A stretch of DNA of 64,000 bases from Flavobacteriales bacterium UBA4466 (GCA_905182335.1 CAJJBE010000001.1:62001-126000); one strand, 5' to 3'. Counted from the first letter of the stretch, positions 44,075 to 53,397 are shown. A program made the numbers and translations. Notes: generated from the letters alone by a model not told the origin.

Positions 44075-44431
44075 CTAAATTATTCGCCTTGATTGTAATA
44101 TTCGGATGACAGGCCTATATAATAAATAAGTTAAGACAACACCTATTCCAATACCTAAAGCATTAGCAACCATATCATATCGAGACATGGAACGACCAGG
44201 GACAAAATGTTGAGCAACTTCAATTAACCCGCCATACGTCAAACAAAGGAGAATAGCTATTAAAAAAGTTTTCTTTGGTTTAAAAAATACTAGCCCAGCA
44301 TTAAACATCAAAATCGAGTATGCGATGAAGTGACTTATTTTATCATTTCCCACAATGAATTTTTCCAAAGAGGTTAAGCTCAGGTAAGTGATTCCAACAA
44401 GAACTATAATTAATGAAAACCTTAAAATCAC
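44075..44431 (-). CDS. VanZ-family membrane protein
   Basis: A 118-residue membrane protein with about four helices and the VanZ hallmarks DKISHFIAY (about 35-43) and the later RSMSRYDMVANALG. VanZ relatives contribute to envelope resistance or teicoplanin tolerance, and the role here is unknown. Its start overlaps the SulP gene end by four bases. Confidence 0.85.
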   Translation of the reverse strand: MILRFSLIIVLVGITYLSLTSLEKFIVGNDKISHFIAYSILMFNAGLVFFKPKKTFLIAILLCLTYGGLIEVAQHFVPGRSMSRYDMVANALGIGIGVVLTYLLYRPVIRILQSRRII

Positions 44432-46668
44432 TCTAAAATATGTTTAACTAATTCTTCACTAAAGCGGACCATATTTTTCATCTCCCCTGTATTTGCATTT
44501 CGCAAGGATTTAAAAATGATAAGTGCAGTTCCATTGGACTCAATGTGATAGATCTCTTCACTTTCTAGAAATCTTGCCAAGCTCGTAGTGAAAAGTTTTC
44601 GTATAGATGATTCATCTTCCCCCGTTAACCTTAAATTACTAGAAAATATTGGGCTCTCGTTAAAATCAATGTCTTTCCCTGTTTTCAAAGAAAGTACTCG
44701 ATCAAATAGCTTGTCAAAAATTCCTTCTTGATCAATAACGAACGCGGGTATTTCTTTTGGAAGATGCAGTAATTGAACTGTTGTTTTATACACCTCTTTT
44801 GAAAGCATTGCTCCCTCATCGAAGACAATATCGCTAATCTCCCAATCCACTCCTAGATCAGAAAAATCACCTGAGATCACATTTGATTTCTTCTCTAACG
44901 GACGAGATTGAAAGAATTCAAAATCTAATAATTCAATGGAATCTACTTGTTCTTCTCGCGTATATAGCCAGCCATTATCATCTGAAATTTTATTGATTCG
45001 TTCCTGACGTGGTGAGTTTTTTTGGTGATTCGGAACGATTAAACTCTTTATAGCCAAATTATGATTTGAAGCGGACACATGCTGATTTAAACCAATAATT
45101 TGTACGCTCCCCCCCGTCAAAAGATGAACTCTTCGAAAATCTAATAATTTCTCCTGGAACGTTAAGTCTACCAATCTAGTTTTTGATAAGTCTATCTTTA
45201 AATGCGCGCCATTTGGGATTTTTTCTAAGAGCCCAATTAGACGTAACATGGATAGGAAATTTGCAATCCCTTTTACATTTAAAGTATAGGATCCATCTTC
45301 ATTCTCTTTACACTCTGTTCCTGTATTTACAGTCATTTGAATAAACTGTGGAATCGAAACACGAGAAATTAATAAGTGCGCTATCAATGTAATTGACATC
45401 CCCCCTAACAATCCTATTAGAGGATCTTTGTAAAGTGTAATTACAATAGTGGCAGTGAAAAATATAATTTGCTCTAATCCTTGGTCGTAAATCTCTCTGA
45501 ACAATCGAGGGGATGCAAGCTTAATCCCAGTAATAACTAAAACTGCTGCAAGTGCCGCCTTCGGAAACATTTGAATTACTGGAATTAAGAGTAACACAAA
45601 AAGCATAATGAATAAACCATGAAAGAAATTTGACCACTTCGTTTTTGCGTTATTATGAACATTTACCGTACTTCTCACAATAACGGTAATAATTGGAAGC
45701 CCGCCAATAGCACCCGAAATAATGCTACTAATTCCAACACCAACTAAGTCTCTATTCATATTCGTTTTTCGCTTGTACGGATCTAATTTATCTACTGCTT
45801 TTGTTCCTGCAAGTGTAATTACCGTTGATAAAAGGTTAATAGAAATCACCGCCATCCAGAATGTCCCCGTGAAAACTTTAGAGAAGTCAGGAAACACAAA
45901 CCCCTTAGTCCAATCGCTTGGAATATCAATTAAATAGTTTTCAGGTGCTTTAAATGCTTCGCCTAAAACAGCAATTTCATTTACTTCTAAATAATTATAA
46001 AAAATTACGATTGGAACAGCTATTGCTAAAACCCAAACAGGTGCCGGGATAAAGTGAAAGACTTTATAGCTGATTCGAGCATGGAATAACAGTAAAATTA
46101 TTCCGATTCCTGAAATTAATGCTATAAAAGGATTTATTTCTGGAATTTTCTGAATAATATCTACTAAAATCCCAACTGTGTTTTCAGCATCTGAACTCGT
46201 TCCCATCGCAACGTGCATCTGTTTTGCAAAGATTATTATTCCAATAGATGCAAGTATCCCATGAATTACTGTAGAAGGAAATATTTCTGCTATTCGTCCT
46301 AGCTTAAATAAGCCGATTAACACTTGAAGCATCCCAGCAATTATAATTGCAGCGAGTACATATTCGAATGCTTTTAAGGTCCCACAGCCATCATCTAGCG
46401 CTATAATTGCTGCTAAAACAACTCCTATTAATCCCGCTGCTGGACCATTAATCGACAATGCGCTACTTCTAAAGAACGTAGTTACAACTCCACCGACCAC
46501 AGCTGTAATCAATCCGGAAATCGGAGGTATTCCGGCGGCAACAGCAATAGCTAATGACAGTGGCAATGCTACAAGTGAAACACTTATTGCTGCAACAACG
46601 TCATTTTTCCAATGCTTGGCAAGACCCTTCAGTCCAGTAAATGGTATATCTTCTTTAATTTTAGACAT
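44428..46668 (-). CDS. SulP-family anion transporter with STAS and an extra C-terminal domain
   Basis: A 746-residue SLC26/SulP transporter. About 12-14 helices fill residues 25-435, with the INGPAAG and TVIVRSTVNVHN segments of the family. A STAS-like domain (about 445-555) follows. Beyond it is an unusual tail of about 170 residues whose last part, DIDFNESPIFSSNLRLTGED then IRKLFTTSLARFLE, looks like a soluble module seen in otherwise unrelated membrane proteins. No carbonic anhydrase motif is present. Substrate may be sulphate or bicarbonate; unproven. Heads an operon with VanZ. Confidence 0.86.
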   Translation of the reverse strand: MSKIKEDIPFTGLKGLAKHWKNDVVAAISVSLVALPLSLAIAVAAGIPPISGLITAVVGGVVTTFFRSSALSINGPAAGLIGVVLAAIIALDDGCGTLKAFEYVLAAIIIAGMLQVLIGLFKLGRIAEIFPSTVIHGILASIGIIIFAKQMHVAMGTSSDAENTVGILVDIIQKIPEINPFIALISGIGIILLLFHARISYKVFHFIPAPVWVLAIAVPIVIFYNYLEVNEIAVLGEAFKAPENYLIDIPSDWTKGFVFPDFSKVFTGTFWMAVISINLLSTVITLAGTKAVDKLDPYKRKTNMNRDLVGVGISSIISGAIGGLPIITVIVRSTVNVHNNAKTKWSNFFHGLFIMLFVLLLIPVIQMFPKAALAAVLVITGIKLASPRLFREIYDQGLEQIIFFTATIVITLYKDPLIGLLGGMSITLIAHLLISRVSIPQFIQMTVNTGTECKENEDGSYTLNVKGIANFLSMLRLIGLLEKIPNGAHLKIDLSKTRLVDLTFQEKLLDFRRVHLLTGGSVQIIGLNQHVSASNHNLAIKSLIVPNHQKNSPRQERINKISDDNGWLYTREEQVDSIELLDFEFFQSRPLEKKSNVISGDFSDLGVDWEISDIVFDEGAMLSKEVYKTTVQLLHLPKEIPAFVIDQEGIFDKLFDRVLSLKTGKDIDFNESPIFSSNLRLTGEDESSIRKLFTTSLARFLESEEIYHIESNGTALIIFKSLRNANTGEMKNMVRFSEELVKHILE

Positions 46669-46721
46669 TTAATGCGAATAGTTCATGAATATATGAATTT
46701 TTGAAAACATTTTGTGATGTA

Positions 46722-47846
46722 TTAGTCGAGAAACAAAGCTGAAGCGATATAATCGGCTCGTAATTTCCCTTCTTTAGTTAAAGTAAGCACCTGATTATCT
46801 TCCTTTATCCACCTTTTTTCTTTAAATCCATTTAAAGCTAAAATAAACTCCTTCGTAATCTTTTTCAACTTGGACAACTCACTTAATCTAACTCCATAGA
46901 TTGTTCTTAACCCAATCAATATTCGTTCATTAAACTGATCTATATTTGATAATTGTTCCGTTTCAATATAATTACTGTGTTCTTTAAACGCTTTTATATA
47001 CTGCCTGTTATTCGCTATGTTCCAACTTCTTGATGTTCCATTGAACGAATGTGCACTTGGTCCAACTCCCATATACCATTCTCCCTTCCAATAATTTGAA
47101 TTATGTTGCGACTCAAAACCCGCCTTACTGAAATTAGAAATTTCATACTGTTCAAACCCATTAGCTTCAATAATATCAAGTAATTTTGCGAACTGATCAG
47201 ACTGCGTATCTTCATTTGGCGGATTTATTTTTCCTTTATTAACCCAATTACTTAAAGCCGTTTTATCTTCAATAGTTAAACAATATGCCGATAAATGAGG
47301 GACTCCCATTTCCATAACGCGGTTAACGTGCAAGCTCCATTCATCCATTGAAAGCTCGGGCAAACCATAAATCAAATCAACGGTTATATTTTCAAACCCA
47401 TGCTCTTGAGCCAATGCCACACAAGACAATGATTCATTTACGCTATGTGCGCGATTCATCCAGTCTAAATCTGATTGTTTAAACGATTGTAATCCAATAC
47501 TCAATCTATTAATTCCATTCTTCTTCCATATCCCAAGTGAAATAGAGCTAATATCATCTGGGTTTGCTTCAATGCTAATTTCAGCAGTTAGACTAACAGA
47601 AAATGTTAAATATATTGTGTTTAGAACTAATTTTAACTCAGACTCTAAGAGAATACTTGGCGTTCCCCCTCCAAAATAGATAGTATTGATTTCCTTATCC
47701 TGAAGGTATTCCTTTCGTCCTTGAATTTCAAAACAGATAGACTCAATCATCTCCAGACGATAAGTTTCAAAAGTTGTACTAAAGTGAAAGTCACAATAAG
47801 TGCATTTCTGTTTACAAAAAGGAATGTGAATGTAAATTCCAGCCAT
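46722..47846 (-). CDS. hemW: Radical SAM heme chaperone HemW
   Basis: A 374-residue radical SAM protein. The [4Fe-4S] cluster motif CxxxCxYCDF is present at Cys11, Cys15 and Cys18, followed by YFGGGTPS and the EANPDD segment. It lacks the extra N-terminal stretch of true oxygen-independent coproporphyrinogen oxidases (HemN) and resembles HemW, a heme-trafficking protein. It is separate from hemACD at 56-58.6 kb. Confidence 0.91.
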   Translation of the reverse strand: MAGIYIHIPFCKQKCTYCDFHFSTTFETYRLEMIESICFEIQGRKEYLQDKEINTIYFGGGTPSILLESELKLVLNTIYLTFSVSLTAEISIEANPDDISSISLGIWKKNGINRLSIGLQSFKQSDLDWMNRAHSVNESLSCVALAQEHGFENITVDLIYGLPELSMDEWSLHVNRVMEMGVPHLSAYCLTIEDKTALSNWVNKGKINPPNEDTQSDQFAKLLDIIEANGFEQYEISNFSKAGFESQHNSNYWKGEWYMGVGPSAHSFNGTSRSWNIANNRQYIKAFKEHSNYIETEQLSNIDQFNERILIGLRTIYGVRLSELSKLKKITKEFILALNGFKEKRWIKEDNQVLTLTKEGKLRADYIASALFLD

Positions 47847-47947
47847 AATATAAAATTAATCAAATGAAGTCCACTTTTAAGAAATGTTAAAAAATTACCA
47901 GATCTTTTGAATCCAATTAATATTTAATATCTTAATAGTCAATTGAT

Positions 47948-48298
47948 ATGGGATTAGACGAACAAAAGCGCCGATTAAATAAAGAGCTCGACGAGTTCAA
48001 TCTTGTCTTGGGTCAAATTTTACCTCGCTATTTAGAACTCATTAAAAAAGAAAAAACAACACCCGAAGAAGACAAAGAACTGAGTGATACAGAACATACT
48101 TTACTAGAGATTAACACAAAAATTGCAGAAATTAAAAGTACGCTAGATCAGGATTTGTTTGGTGAAATCATAAGCCTCTATTATCGAGTCAAAACGAAGG
48201 CAAGGACAGGAGATTTAAATTCTAAGCTGCATTTAGATCGACTTAGAACAAGATTTCAAACCTTCATAGAGAAAGATCATTTTTTCAATTGGAATTAG
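47948..48298 (+). CDS. Hypothetical coiled-coil protein
   Basis: Not recognised. A 116-residue helical protein with heptad-like spacing, charged throughout, no signal or membrane helix, ending in FFNWN. It is conserved-looking in frame and has a bidirectional terminator after it. Flanked by unrelated genes on the other strand. Confidence 0.68.
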   Translation: MGLDEQKRRLNKELDEFNLVLGQILPRYLELIKKEKTTPEEDKELSDTEHTLLEINTKIAEIKSTLDQDLFGEIISLYYRVKTKARTGDLNSKLHLDRLRTRFQTFIEKDHFFNWN

Positions 48299-48307
48299 GT
48301 ATTAAAG

Positions 48308-48342
48308 AAAAAAGTCGAGAATTTAACCTCTCGACCTTTTTT
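48308..48342. terminator. Bidirectional terminator
   Basis: Stem AAAAAGTCGAGA against TCTCGAC and T's (48309-48320 with 48329-48342, one bulged C) with an 8-base loop. It separates the plus-strand coiled-coil gene from the minus-strand ALDH7 gene. Confidence 0.8.
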
Positions 48343-48357
48343 GAATATCATATTGAT

Positions 48358-49914
48358 TTAAAGCTCAAACTTGATTCCTTGTGCTAACGGCAAACTATCT
48401 GTATAGTTAATCGTATTTGTTTGACGGCGCATGTATACTTTCCAAGCGTCAGATCCAGACTCACGTCCACCGCCTGTTTCTTTCTCTCCGCCAAATGCTC
48501 CGCCAATCTCGGCCCCGGAAGTCCCGATATTAACATTTGCAATTCCACAATCAGATCCGGTACAAGCCAAGAATGCCTCAGACTCTTTCAAGCTGTTCGT
48601 CATAATTGCTGAAGATAGTCCTTGAGGGACATTATTTTGAATAGCGATAGCATTTTCAACACTTCCCGAATATTTCATAATATATAATATTGGCGCAAAC
48701 GTTTCATGCTGTACAATCTCGTAAGTGTTTTTAGCTTCAACAATAGCCGGTTTCACATAGCATCCAGACTCATATCCTTTTCCTTCGTATACTCCACCTT
48801 CAACTAAGATATTTCCTCCTTCGTCTTTTGCTTTTTCTAAAGCAGATAAATACATGTTTACGGAATCGTGATCGATTAATGGACCAACATGATTAGTTTC
48901 GTCTAATGGGTTACCAACTTTTAATTGGCCATATGCATTAACTATCGCGCTAACGAATACGTCATAAACATCTTCATGGATAATTAACCTTCTAGTAGAA
49001 GTACAACGTTGCCCCCCAGTTCCAACAGCACCAAAAACAGCGCCTGGAAGAACGATTTTTAAATCTGCAGTAGGGGTAATAATGATTGCATTGTTCCCTC
49101 CTAATTCTAATAAAGAGGTCCCTAGACGAGCTCCAACTGCAGCGCTAACTGATTTCCCCATACGAGTAGACCCTGTTGCGGAAACTAAAGGAACGCGTTT
49201 GTCTTCAGCCATTCTCTTTCCTATTTCAGCACCTCCAATAACTAATCCAGAAACTCCTTCAGGAACCCCGTTAGCGGCAAAAACTTCTTTTGTAATTTGT
49301 TGACAAACAAGAGCAGTAATTGGCGATTTTTCAGATGGTTTCCAAACACAAACATCACCACAAACCCATGCAAGAGCTGTATTCCAGTTCCAAACGGCAA
49401 CAGGGAAGTTGAATGCTGAAATAATGCCTACAATTCCTAATGGATGATATTGCTCATACATTCTGTGTCCAGGACGCTCAGAGTGCATAGTTAATCCATG
49501 AAGCTGACGAGAAAGACCTACTGCGAAATCACATATATCAATCATTTCTTGAACCTCCCCTAAGCCTTCTTGTAAGGACTTCCCCATTTCATAAGAAACT
49601 AGTTTTCCTAAAGGTTCTTTATATTCACGTAATTTTGTTGCTAGTTGACGTACGACTTCTCCACGAGCTGGAGCAGTCCATTTCCTCCATAATAAAAATG
49701 CTTCTTGTGCTTTGAGAACTACAGCTTCGTAGTCTGATTCAGTGCCAGAATTTACAGTTGCGATAACTTTTCCGTCTACTGGAGATATTGATTCTATTTT
49801 CTCCCCGCTTGTATTAAGCCAATATTCTCCTGTTGAGGCACCGCTGTTAACCGGATCAATACCGAATTGAGCTAAAATATCACCAATTCCTAGGTCTGTC
49901 ATTACTTCTGCCAT
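48358..49914 (-). CDS. Aldehyde dehydrogenase, ALDH7 (aminoadipic semialdehyde) type
   Basis: A 518-residue NAD-dependent dehydrogenase resembling the antiquitin group, which oxidises alpha-aminoadipic semialdehyde in lysine breakdown. Catalytic Cys in GTGGQRCTSTRR, general base Glu in LLELGGNN, and the typical C-terminal GAFGGEKETGGGRESGSDAW. Sits alone between two oppositely ordered units. Confidence 0.89.
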   Translation of the reverse strand: MAEVMTDLGIGDILAQFGIDPVNSGASTGEYWLNTSGEKIESISPVDGKVIATVNSGTESDYEAVVLKAQEAFLLWRKWTAPARGEVVRQLATKLREYKEPLGKLVSYEMGKSLQEGLGEVQEMIDICDFAVGLSRQLHGLTMHSERPGHRMYEQYHPLGIVGIISAFNFPVAVWNWNTALAWVCGDVCVWKPSEKSPITALVCQQITKEVFAANGVPEGVSGLVIGGAEIGKRMAEDKRVPLVSATGSTRMGKSVSAAVGARLGTSLLELGGNNAIIITPTADLKIVLPGAVFGAVGTGGQRCTSTRRLIIHEDVYDVFVSAIVNAYGQLKVGNPLDETNHVGPLIDHDSVNMYLSALEKAKDEGGNILVEGGVYEGKGYESGCYVKPAIVEAKNTYEIVQHETFAPILYIMKYSGSVENAIAIQNNVPQGLSSAIMTNSLKESEAFLACTGSDCGIANVNIGTSGAEIGGAFGGEKETGGGRESGSDAWKVYMRRQTNTINYTDSLPLAQGIKFEL

Positions 49915-50022
49915 ATGCTGTATTTGTTAAGTTTATTTTTTGTCCTACAAAATTACGTGAAAATTTTGGTTTTACACAGGTGAGAAGTGGTTATTCTTTT
50001 GGAATCAAAAGACATTAAGCCC

Positions 50023-50664
50023 TCACTCTTTTCGCTGCCAAGTCCAATAAGCCCCTGCGGCTAAGGCCCCCAAAGTTGTAGCTACTAAATATAACCACAA
50101 ATGTTCCATGTGACCTGAAACAACAGCCGGAGCTAAACTTCGAAAGGGATTCATACTTGCTTTAGATATAGGCCCTGCATATAATGCTTCTAACATAACC
50201 GTAGTTCCAATTGCGATCGGAGCAAAATACTGATCAATTTTTCTCCCTCTTGAAGTTAGCAGGATTACAATCATAAGCATGAAGGTCAAAATGAATTCGA
50301 GGACAAATGATTGCCCTTCTGAGCCACTGGGCAAGGAGGCCCCTAAAAACTCATTTTCTGGAAACATATATTTCAACGCAAAACTGGCAACAAATGCTCC
50401 AGTCAATTGAGCGCCCCAATATGGCACTAATTCTTTTTTTGAGTGCAGTTTTAGAACAACTAACGTCAAGGTTACAGCCGGATTCATATGGGCGCCAGAA
50501 ATTCTCCCATAGGCAAAAATCATAATCATTATGATTAACCCCCAAGCAGTTGCAACACCAAAATGTGAAATCACGCCTTCCGTTTCCGTATTTATGACCA
50601 TTGCCCCTGTCCCACAAAATATCATAAAGAATGTGGCCATCATTTCAGCTACATACCGCTTCAT
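50023..50664 (-). CDS. Aquaporin-like channel of the arsenic operon
   Basis: A 213-residue six-helix MIP channel. The first half-helix motif is NPA at residues 61-63 in GAHMNPAVTL; the second is NPF at 172-174 in SMNPFRSLAPA, followed by the selectivity-filter Arg175. It overlaps arsC by four bases and ends the arsR-arsI-arsC operon. In Sinorhizobium meliloti an aquaglyceroporin (AqpS) takes the place of a pump in an ars operon and lets arsenite leave down its gradient; that model fits here since no ArsB or Acr3 is present. Confidence 0.88.
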   Translation of the reverse strand: MKRYVAEMMATFFMIFCGTGAMVINTETEGVISHFGVATAWGLIIMIMIFAYGRISGAHMNPAVTLTLVVLKLHSKKELVPYWGAQLTGAFVASFALKYMFPENEFLGASLPSGSEGQSFVLEFILTFMLMIVILLTSRGRKIDQYFAPIAIGTTVMLEALYAGPISKASMNPFRSLAPAVVSGHMEHLWLYLVATTLGALAAGAYWTWQRKE

Positions 50665-51077
50665 AAATACGCTGAAATAAACTCTTTAAAATACAATTTA
50701 ACCAAATCTCTAGTCGATTTGAAACTTGCATTAATTTCCTTTTCTGTTCCCTTAGCTTTTGCAGGATCTGAAAAATTATAATGAAATTTAAATGCATTCG
50801 AAGGAAAATAGGGGCATCGCTCTTTTGCATTGTCACAGACTGTGATAATAAAATCAAATTTTATATCTGCATATTCATCGATATGGTTTGATTTATTTGA
50901 TGAAATATCGATCCCATCCTCCTTCATTATTTCAATCGCCCTCGGGTTCACGCCATGTATCTCAATACCAGCGCTATATATCTCTACTCCACTCGGAGCA
51001 AAGGCTTTTAAATAACCTTGAGCCATTTGACTTCTGCAGCTATTTCCTGTACACAGGACTAATACATTCTTACTCAT
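50661..51077 (-). CDS. arsC: Arsenate reductase, thioredoxin-coupled
   Basis: Reduces arsenate to arsenite using the low-molecular-weight phosphatase fold. The P-loop CTGNSCR has nucleophile Cys9 and Arg15; the redox pair Cys81 and Cys88 (VCDNAKERCP) marks the thioredoxin-linked type. Length 138. The ATG at 51077 is chosen since the family begins KNVLVLC; a TTG at 51089 is less likely. Lies 12 bases after arsI and overlaps the aquaporin gene by four bases. Confidence 0.94.
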   Translation of the reverse strand: MSKNVLVLCTGNSCRSQMAQGYLKAFAPSGVEIYSAGIEIHGVNPRAIEIMKEDGIDISSNKSNHIDEYADIKFDFIITVCDNAKERCPYFPSNAFKFHYNFSDPAKAKGTEKEINASFKSTRDLVKLYFKEFISAYL

Positions 51078-51089
51078 AAGTCTAATCAA

Positions 51090-51626
51090 TTAACAGCATC
51101 CCGAACCAGGTTCGCAACTATTTGATTTTGTTGTCTCTACTATTTTCACTCTAGGTTTTTCCTCTTCTATTGGAGCACAACAAGCTGAATAATCAGCCGA
51201 GCTATACTTAGGGTCATTAAATTCAACGTCTGCATGGAAATAATAAACCTCCCACTGTATTCCGTCTGGATCAGTTACCCAAAACTTGTCTTGTACAGCA
51301 TAGCAGCATGAAGTCCCTATTTCTTCTAGAGAAACAATTCCTTGCCTTCTTGCCATATTCAATCTTCTCTCCATTTCTTCTTTTGAATCTACTTGAATTC
51401 CAAGATGACCAAAATTAGAGTTGACTAAGACTTCATTCTCTACAAATGAAAGAATCAATCCTGGATTAGACAATTCATATTTTGCATACCCTTGCTTTAG
51501 CTTAGAGGCTGGTTGGCCTAAAAAAGTAGAATAAAAATTAACTGTCGATGCAATGTCTTTTACATATAATGACACGTGCATTCTTGGATATTTAATATCG
51601 CTCACCTGACTTTGTTTTAGCAACAA
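51090..51626 (-). CDS. ArsI/CadI-family VOC metalloenzyme
   Basis: A 178-residue vicinal-oxygen-chelate protein. Metal ligands are His17 (MHVSLYV), His74 (FGHLGIQV) and Glu126 (WEVYYF). Vicinal Cys107-Cys108 in SCCYAVQDK is the pair that binds trivalent arsenicals in ArsI, a C-As lyase that demethylates methylarsenite. CadI relatives are cadmium-induced, so substrate is not settled. Cysteine pairs also stand at 149-150 and 177-178. It overlaps arsR by 10 bases. A later ATG at 51581 is possible. Confidence 0.85.
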   Translation of the reverse strand: MLLKQSQVSDIKYPRMHVSLYVKDIASTVNFYSTFLGQPASKLKQGYAKYELSNPGLILSFVENEVLVNSNFGHLGIQVDSKEEMERRLNMARRQGIVSLEEIGTSCCYAVQDKFWVTDPDGIQWEVYYFHADVEFNDPKYSSADYSACCAPIEEEKPRVKIVETTKSNSCEPGSGCC

Positions 51627-51949
51627 TCTGAATTCTTACAGTTTGCTGAATTAAATAAATTATTCATTTGCTCATTGAGCATATTCCAATTATCTGCATT
51701 TATACAATAACACATACTAGTGCCTTCAATAGTTCCTTGTATTAGTCCCGCAGCCTTCAAATCTTTGAGATGTTGAGACACTGTTGATTGCGCAAGTCCA
51801 ATTTCTGTAACTAAATCAACACAAACACAAGCTTCTGTCTTAATAATAGACTGCAATATCGCAACTCGTGCAGGATGCCCCATCACCTTCATCATTTTAG
51901 AAATTTGAAGCTGTTCTTCTGTGTAATTTTGTGTTTTCGTTAGCCCCAT
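51617..51949 (-). CDS. arsR: ArsR-family metalloregulator
   Basis: A 110-residue winged-helix repressor that leaves DNA when arsenite binds. The DNA-recognition helix carries AQSTVSQHLKDL. Candidate metal thiolates are Cys41 and Cys43 in CVCVDLVTE and the Cys80, Cys82 and C-terminal Cys104/109/110 clusters. The ATG at 51949 begins MGLTKTQ; an earlier ATG (51997) would run through the operator. Binds likely at 51948-51979, repressing its own operon. Confidence 0.92.
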   Translation of the reverse strand: MGLTKTQNYTEEQLQISKMMKVMGHPARVAILQSIIKTEACVCVDLVTEIGLAQSTVSQHLKDLKAAGLIQGTIEGTSMCYCINADNWNMLNEQMNNLFNSANCKNSDCC

Positions 51950-51979
51950 CGTAATAATTGTATATCGCAATATTACGAT
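51948..51979. promoter_or_regulatory. ArsR operator
   Basis: Three half-sites of one kind are seen. ATCGTAATA at 51948-51956, covering the arsR start codon, is the exact reverse complement of TATTACGAT at 51971-51979; between them ATCGCAATATTACGAT (51964-51979) is a 16-base near-perfect palindrome. Binding there would block the arsR promoter and possibly also the divergent antiporter gene. Confidence 0.7.
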
Positions 51980-52063
51980 TAATCTTTTAAATGGCAATAA
52001 AAAGTTGAAAACCCTAAGAACCTTACCAAGGTGTTCGGCATGACAAAAGCTACCGCTTTTTCT

Positions 52064-52071
52064 TATATTTG
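52064..52071 (+). promoter_or_regulatory. -7 promoter element of the antiporter gene
   Basis: TATATTTG is an exact TAnnTTTG match, giving a leader of about 17 bases to the ATG at 52093. No clear -33 element. Confidence 0.5.
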
Positions 52072-52092
52072 ATTAAATCAATCAATTTATAG

Positions 52093-53397
52093 ATGAATTC
52101 ATACGTACTAATCATAGCTCTTTCGGGCATTATTATTCTTAGTTTCTTTTTCAATATAATATCGAAAAAAACGAATATTCCAGCCGTTCTACTTTTAATC
52201 GGTTTAGGGATGGGGATCAAAGTTGCTATGAATTTCTACGGGCTAATTAACTCAGATTTAAAACTAAATAGTATCCTTGAGGTATTAGGAAACATAGGTT
52301 TAGTAATGATTGTTCTTGAGGCAGCTTTAGACCTCAAGTTAGAAAAGAAAAAAATTGGCTTAATTATTAAATCCTTTCTCATTGCTAACCTCGGTATTTT
52401 CGGCTCTATGTTTGCCCTTGCAGGTTTTTTCATGTATATATTCCCAGGAACAGCAATCTATACAGCGGTTGTTTATGCAATTCCACTGAGTATAATGAGC
52501 AGTGCTATTATCATTCCAAGTGTTGGTAGATTAACCAAGAAAAAACGTGAATTCATGGTGTATGAGAGTACATTCTCTGACATCATAGGGATTATGGTTT
52601 TCTATTTTATGATTGGCGCTGAAGGAGGAGCCGGCGAGGGAAGTCTCTTATGGGAAATTGTACTTAACGTTGGAGGAACTGTGGTTCTTTCAGTTGTTGT
52701 TGCTTACGTCATGGTTTACTTGTTTCAGCATTTAAAAATGCAGGTGAAACTCTTTTTGATTATTGCCGTATTACTTTTACTTTTTGCAATTGGTAAATAC
52801 TTCCACCTTTCTTCATTATTAATTATTCTGGCGTTTGGTATTGTATTGAATAATACGGATGTTTTCTTCCGTGGTAAACTTGCCAAACTTTTTGATAAAG
52901 AAAAAGTAAAGCCTATTCTACATGATTTTCATATTCTGACTTTAGAATCTGCCTTTTTAATTAGAACGTTCTTCTTTGTTGTCTTTGGCTTAAGTATTTC
53001 GTTAGCTTCTTTATATAATATTGAAGTAGCAATTAACAGTTTGGCTATTGTTTCTATTCTTTATCTGGTTCGCTATATCTTTCTTAGATTATTCGCAAAA
53101 GAATTCCTTTTTCCAGAGTTGTTTATTGCTCCAAGGGGGCTAATTACAGTTCTATTATTCTTCGTTTTAATGAAGAGTGATACGATAGACATTCCAAATT
53201 TTGACACTGGCTTATTACTTTATCCTATTTTGATTTCTAGTATGATTATGATGTTTGCACTGATTTCATATAGAGGAGAGAATGTAAAAGACGTTATTAT
53301 GAAAAACATCCCATTGCTAAATAACAAAGATAGTGGGGAGTCAATAGATGTTAGTATTGAACACAATACTGAAGAGCAAGATATTGAAGAACTGTAG
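52093..53397 (+). CDS. Cation/proton antiporter (CPA family)
   Basis: A 434-residue membrane protein with about 12 helices, of the monovalent cation:proton antiporter type. The core segments PAVLLLIGLGMGI, LGNIGLVMIVLEAALDL and LFIAPRGLITVLLFF are typical; there is no cytoplasmic TrkA-N domain, only a short charged tail. Divergent from arsR; whether it belongs to arsenic response is unclear. It probably exchanges sodium or potassium for protons. Confidence 0.87.
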   Translation: MNSYVLIIALSGIIILSFFFNIISKKTNIPAVLLLIGLGMGIKVAMNFYGLINSDLKLNSILEVLGNIGLVMIVLEAALDLKLEKKKIGLIIKSFLIANLGIFGSMFALAGFFMYIFPGTAIYTAVVYAIPLSIMSSAIIIPSVGRLTKKKREFMVYESTFSDIIGIMVFYFMIGAEGGAGEGSLLWEIVLNVGGTVVLSVVVAYVMVYLFQHLKMQVKLFLIIAVLLLLFAIGKYFHLSSLLIILAFGIVLNNTDVFFRGKLAKLFDKEKVKPILHDFHILTLESAFLIRTFFFVVFGLSISLASLYNIEVAINSLAIVSILYLVRYIFLRLFAKEFLFPELFIAPRGLITVLLFFVLMKSDTIDIPNFDTGLLLYPILISSMIMMFALISYRGENVKDVIMKNIPLLNNKDSGESIDVSIEHNTEEQDIEEL

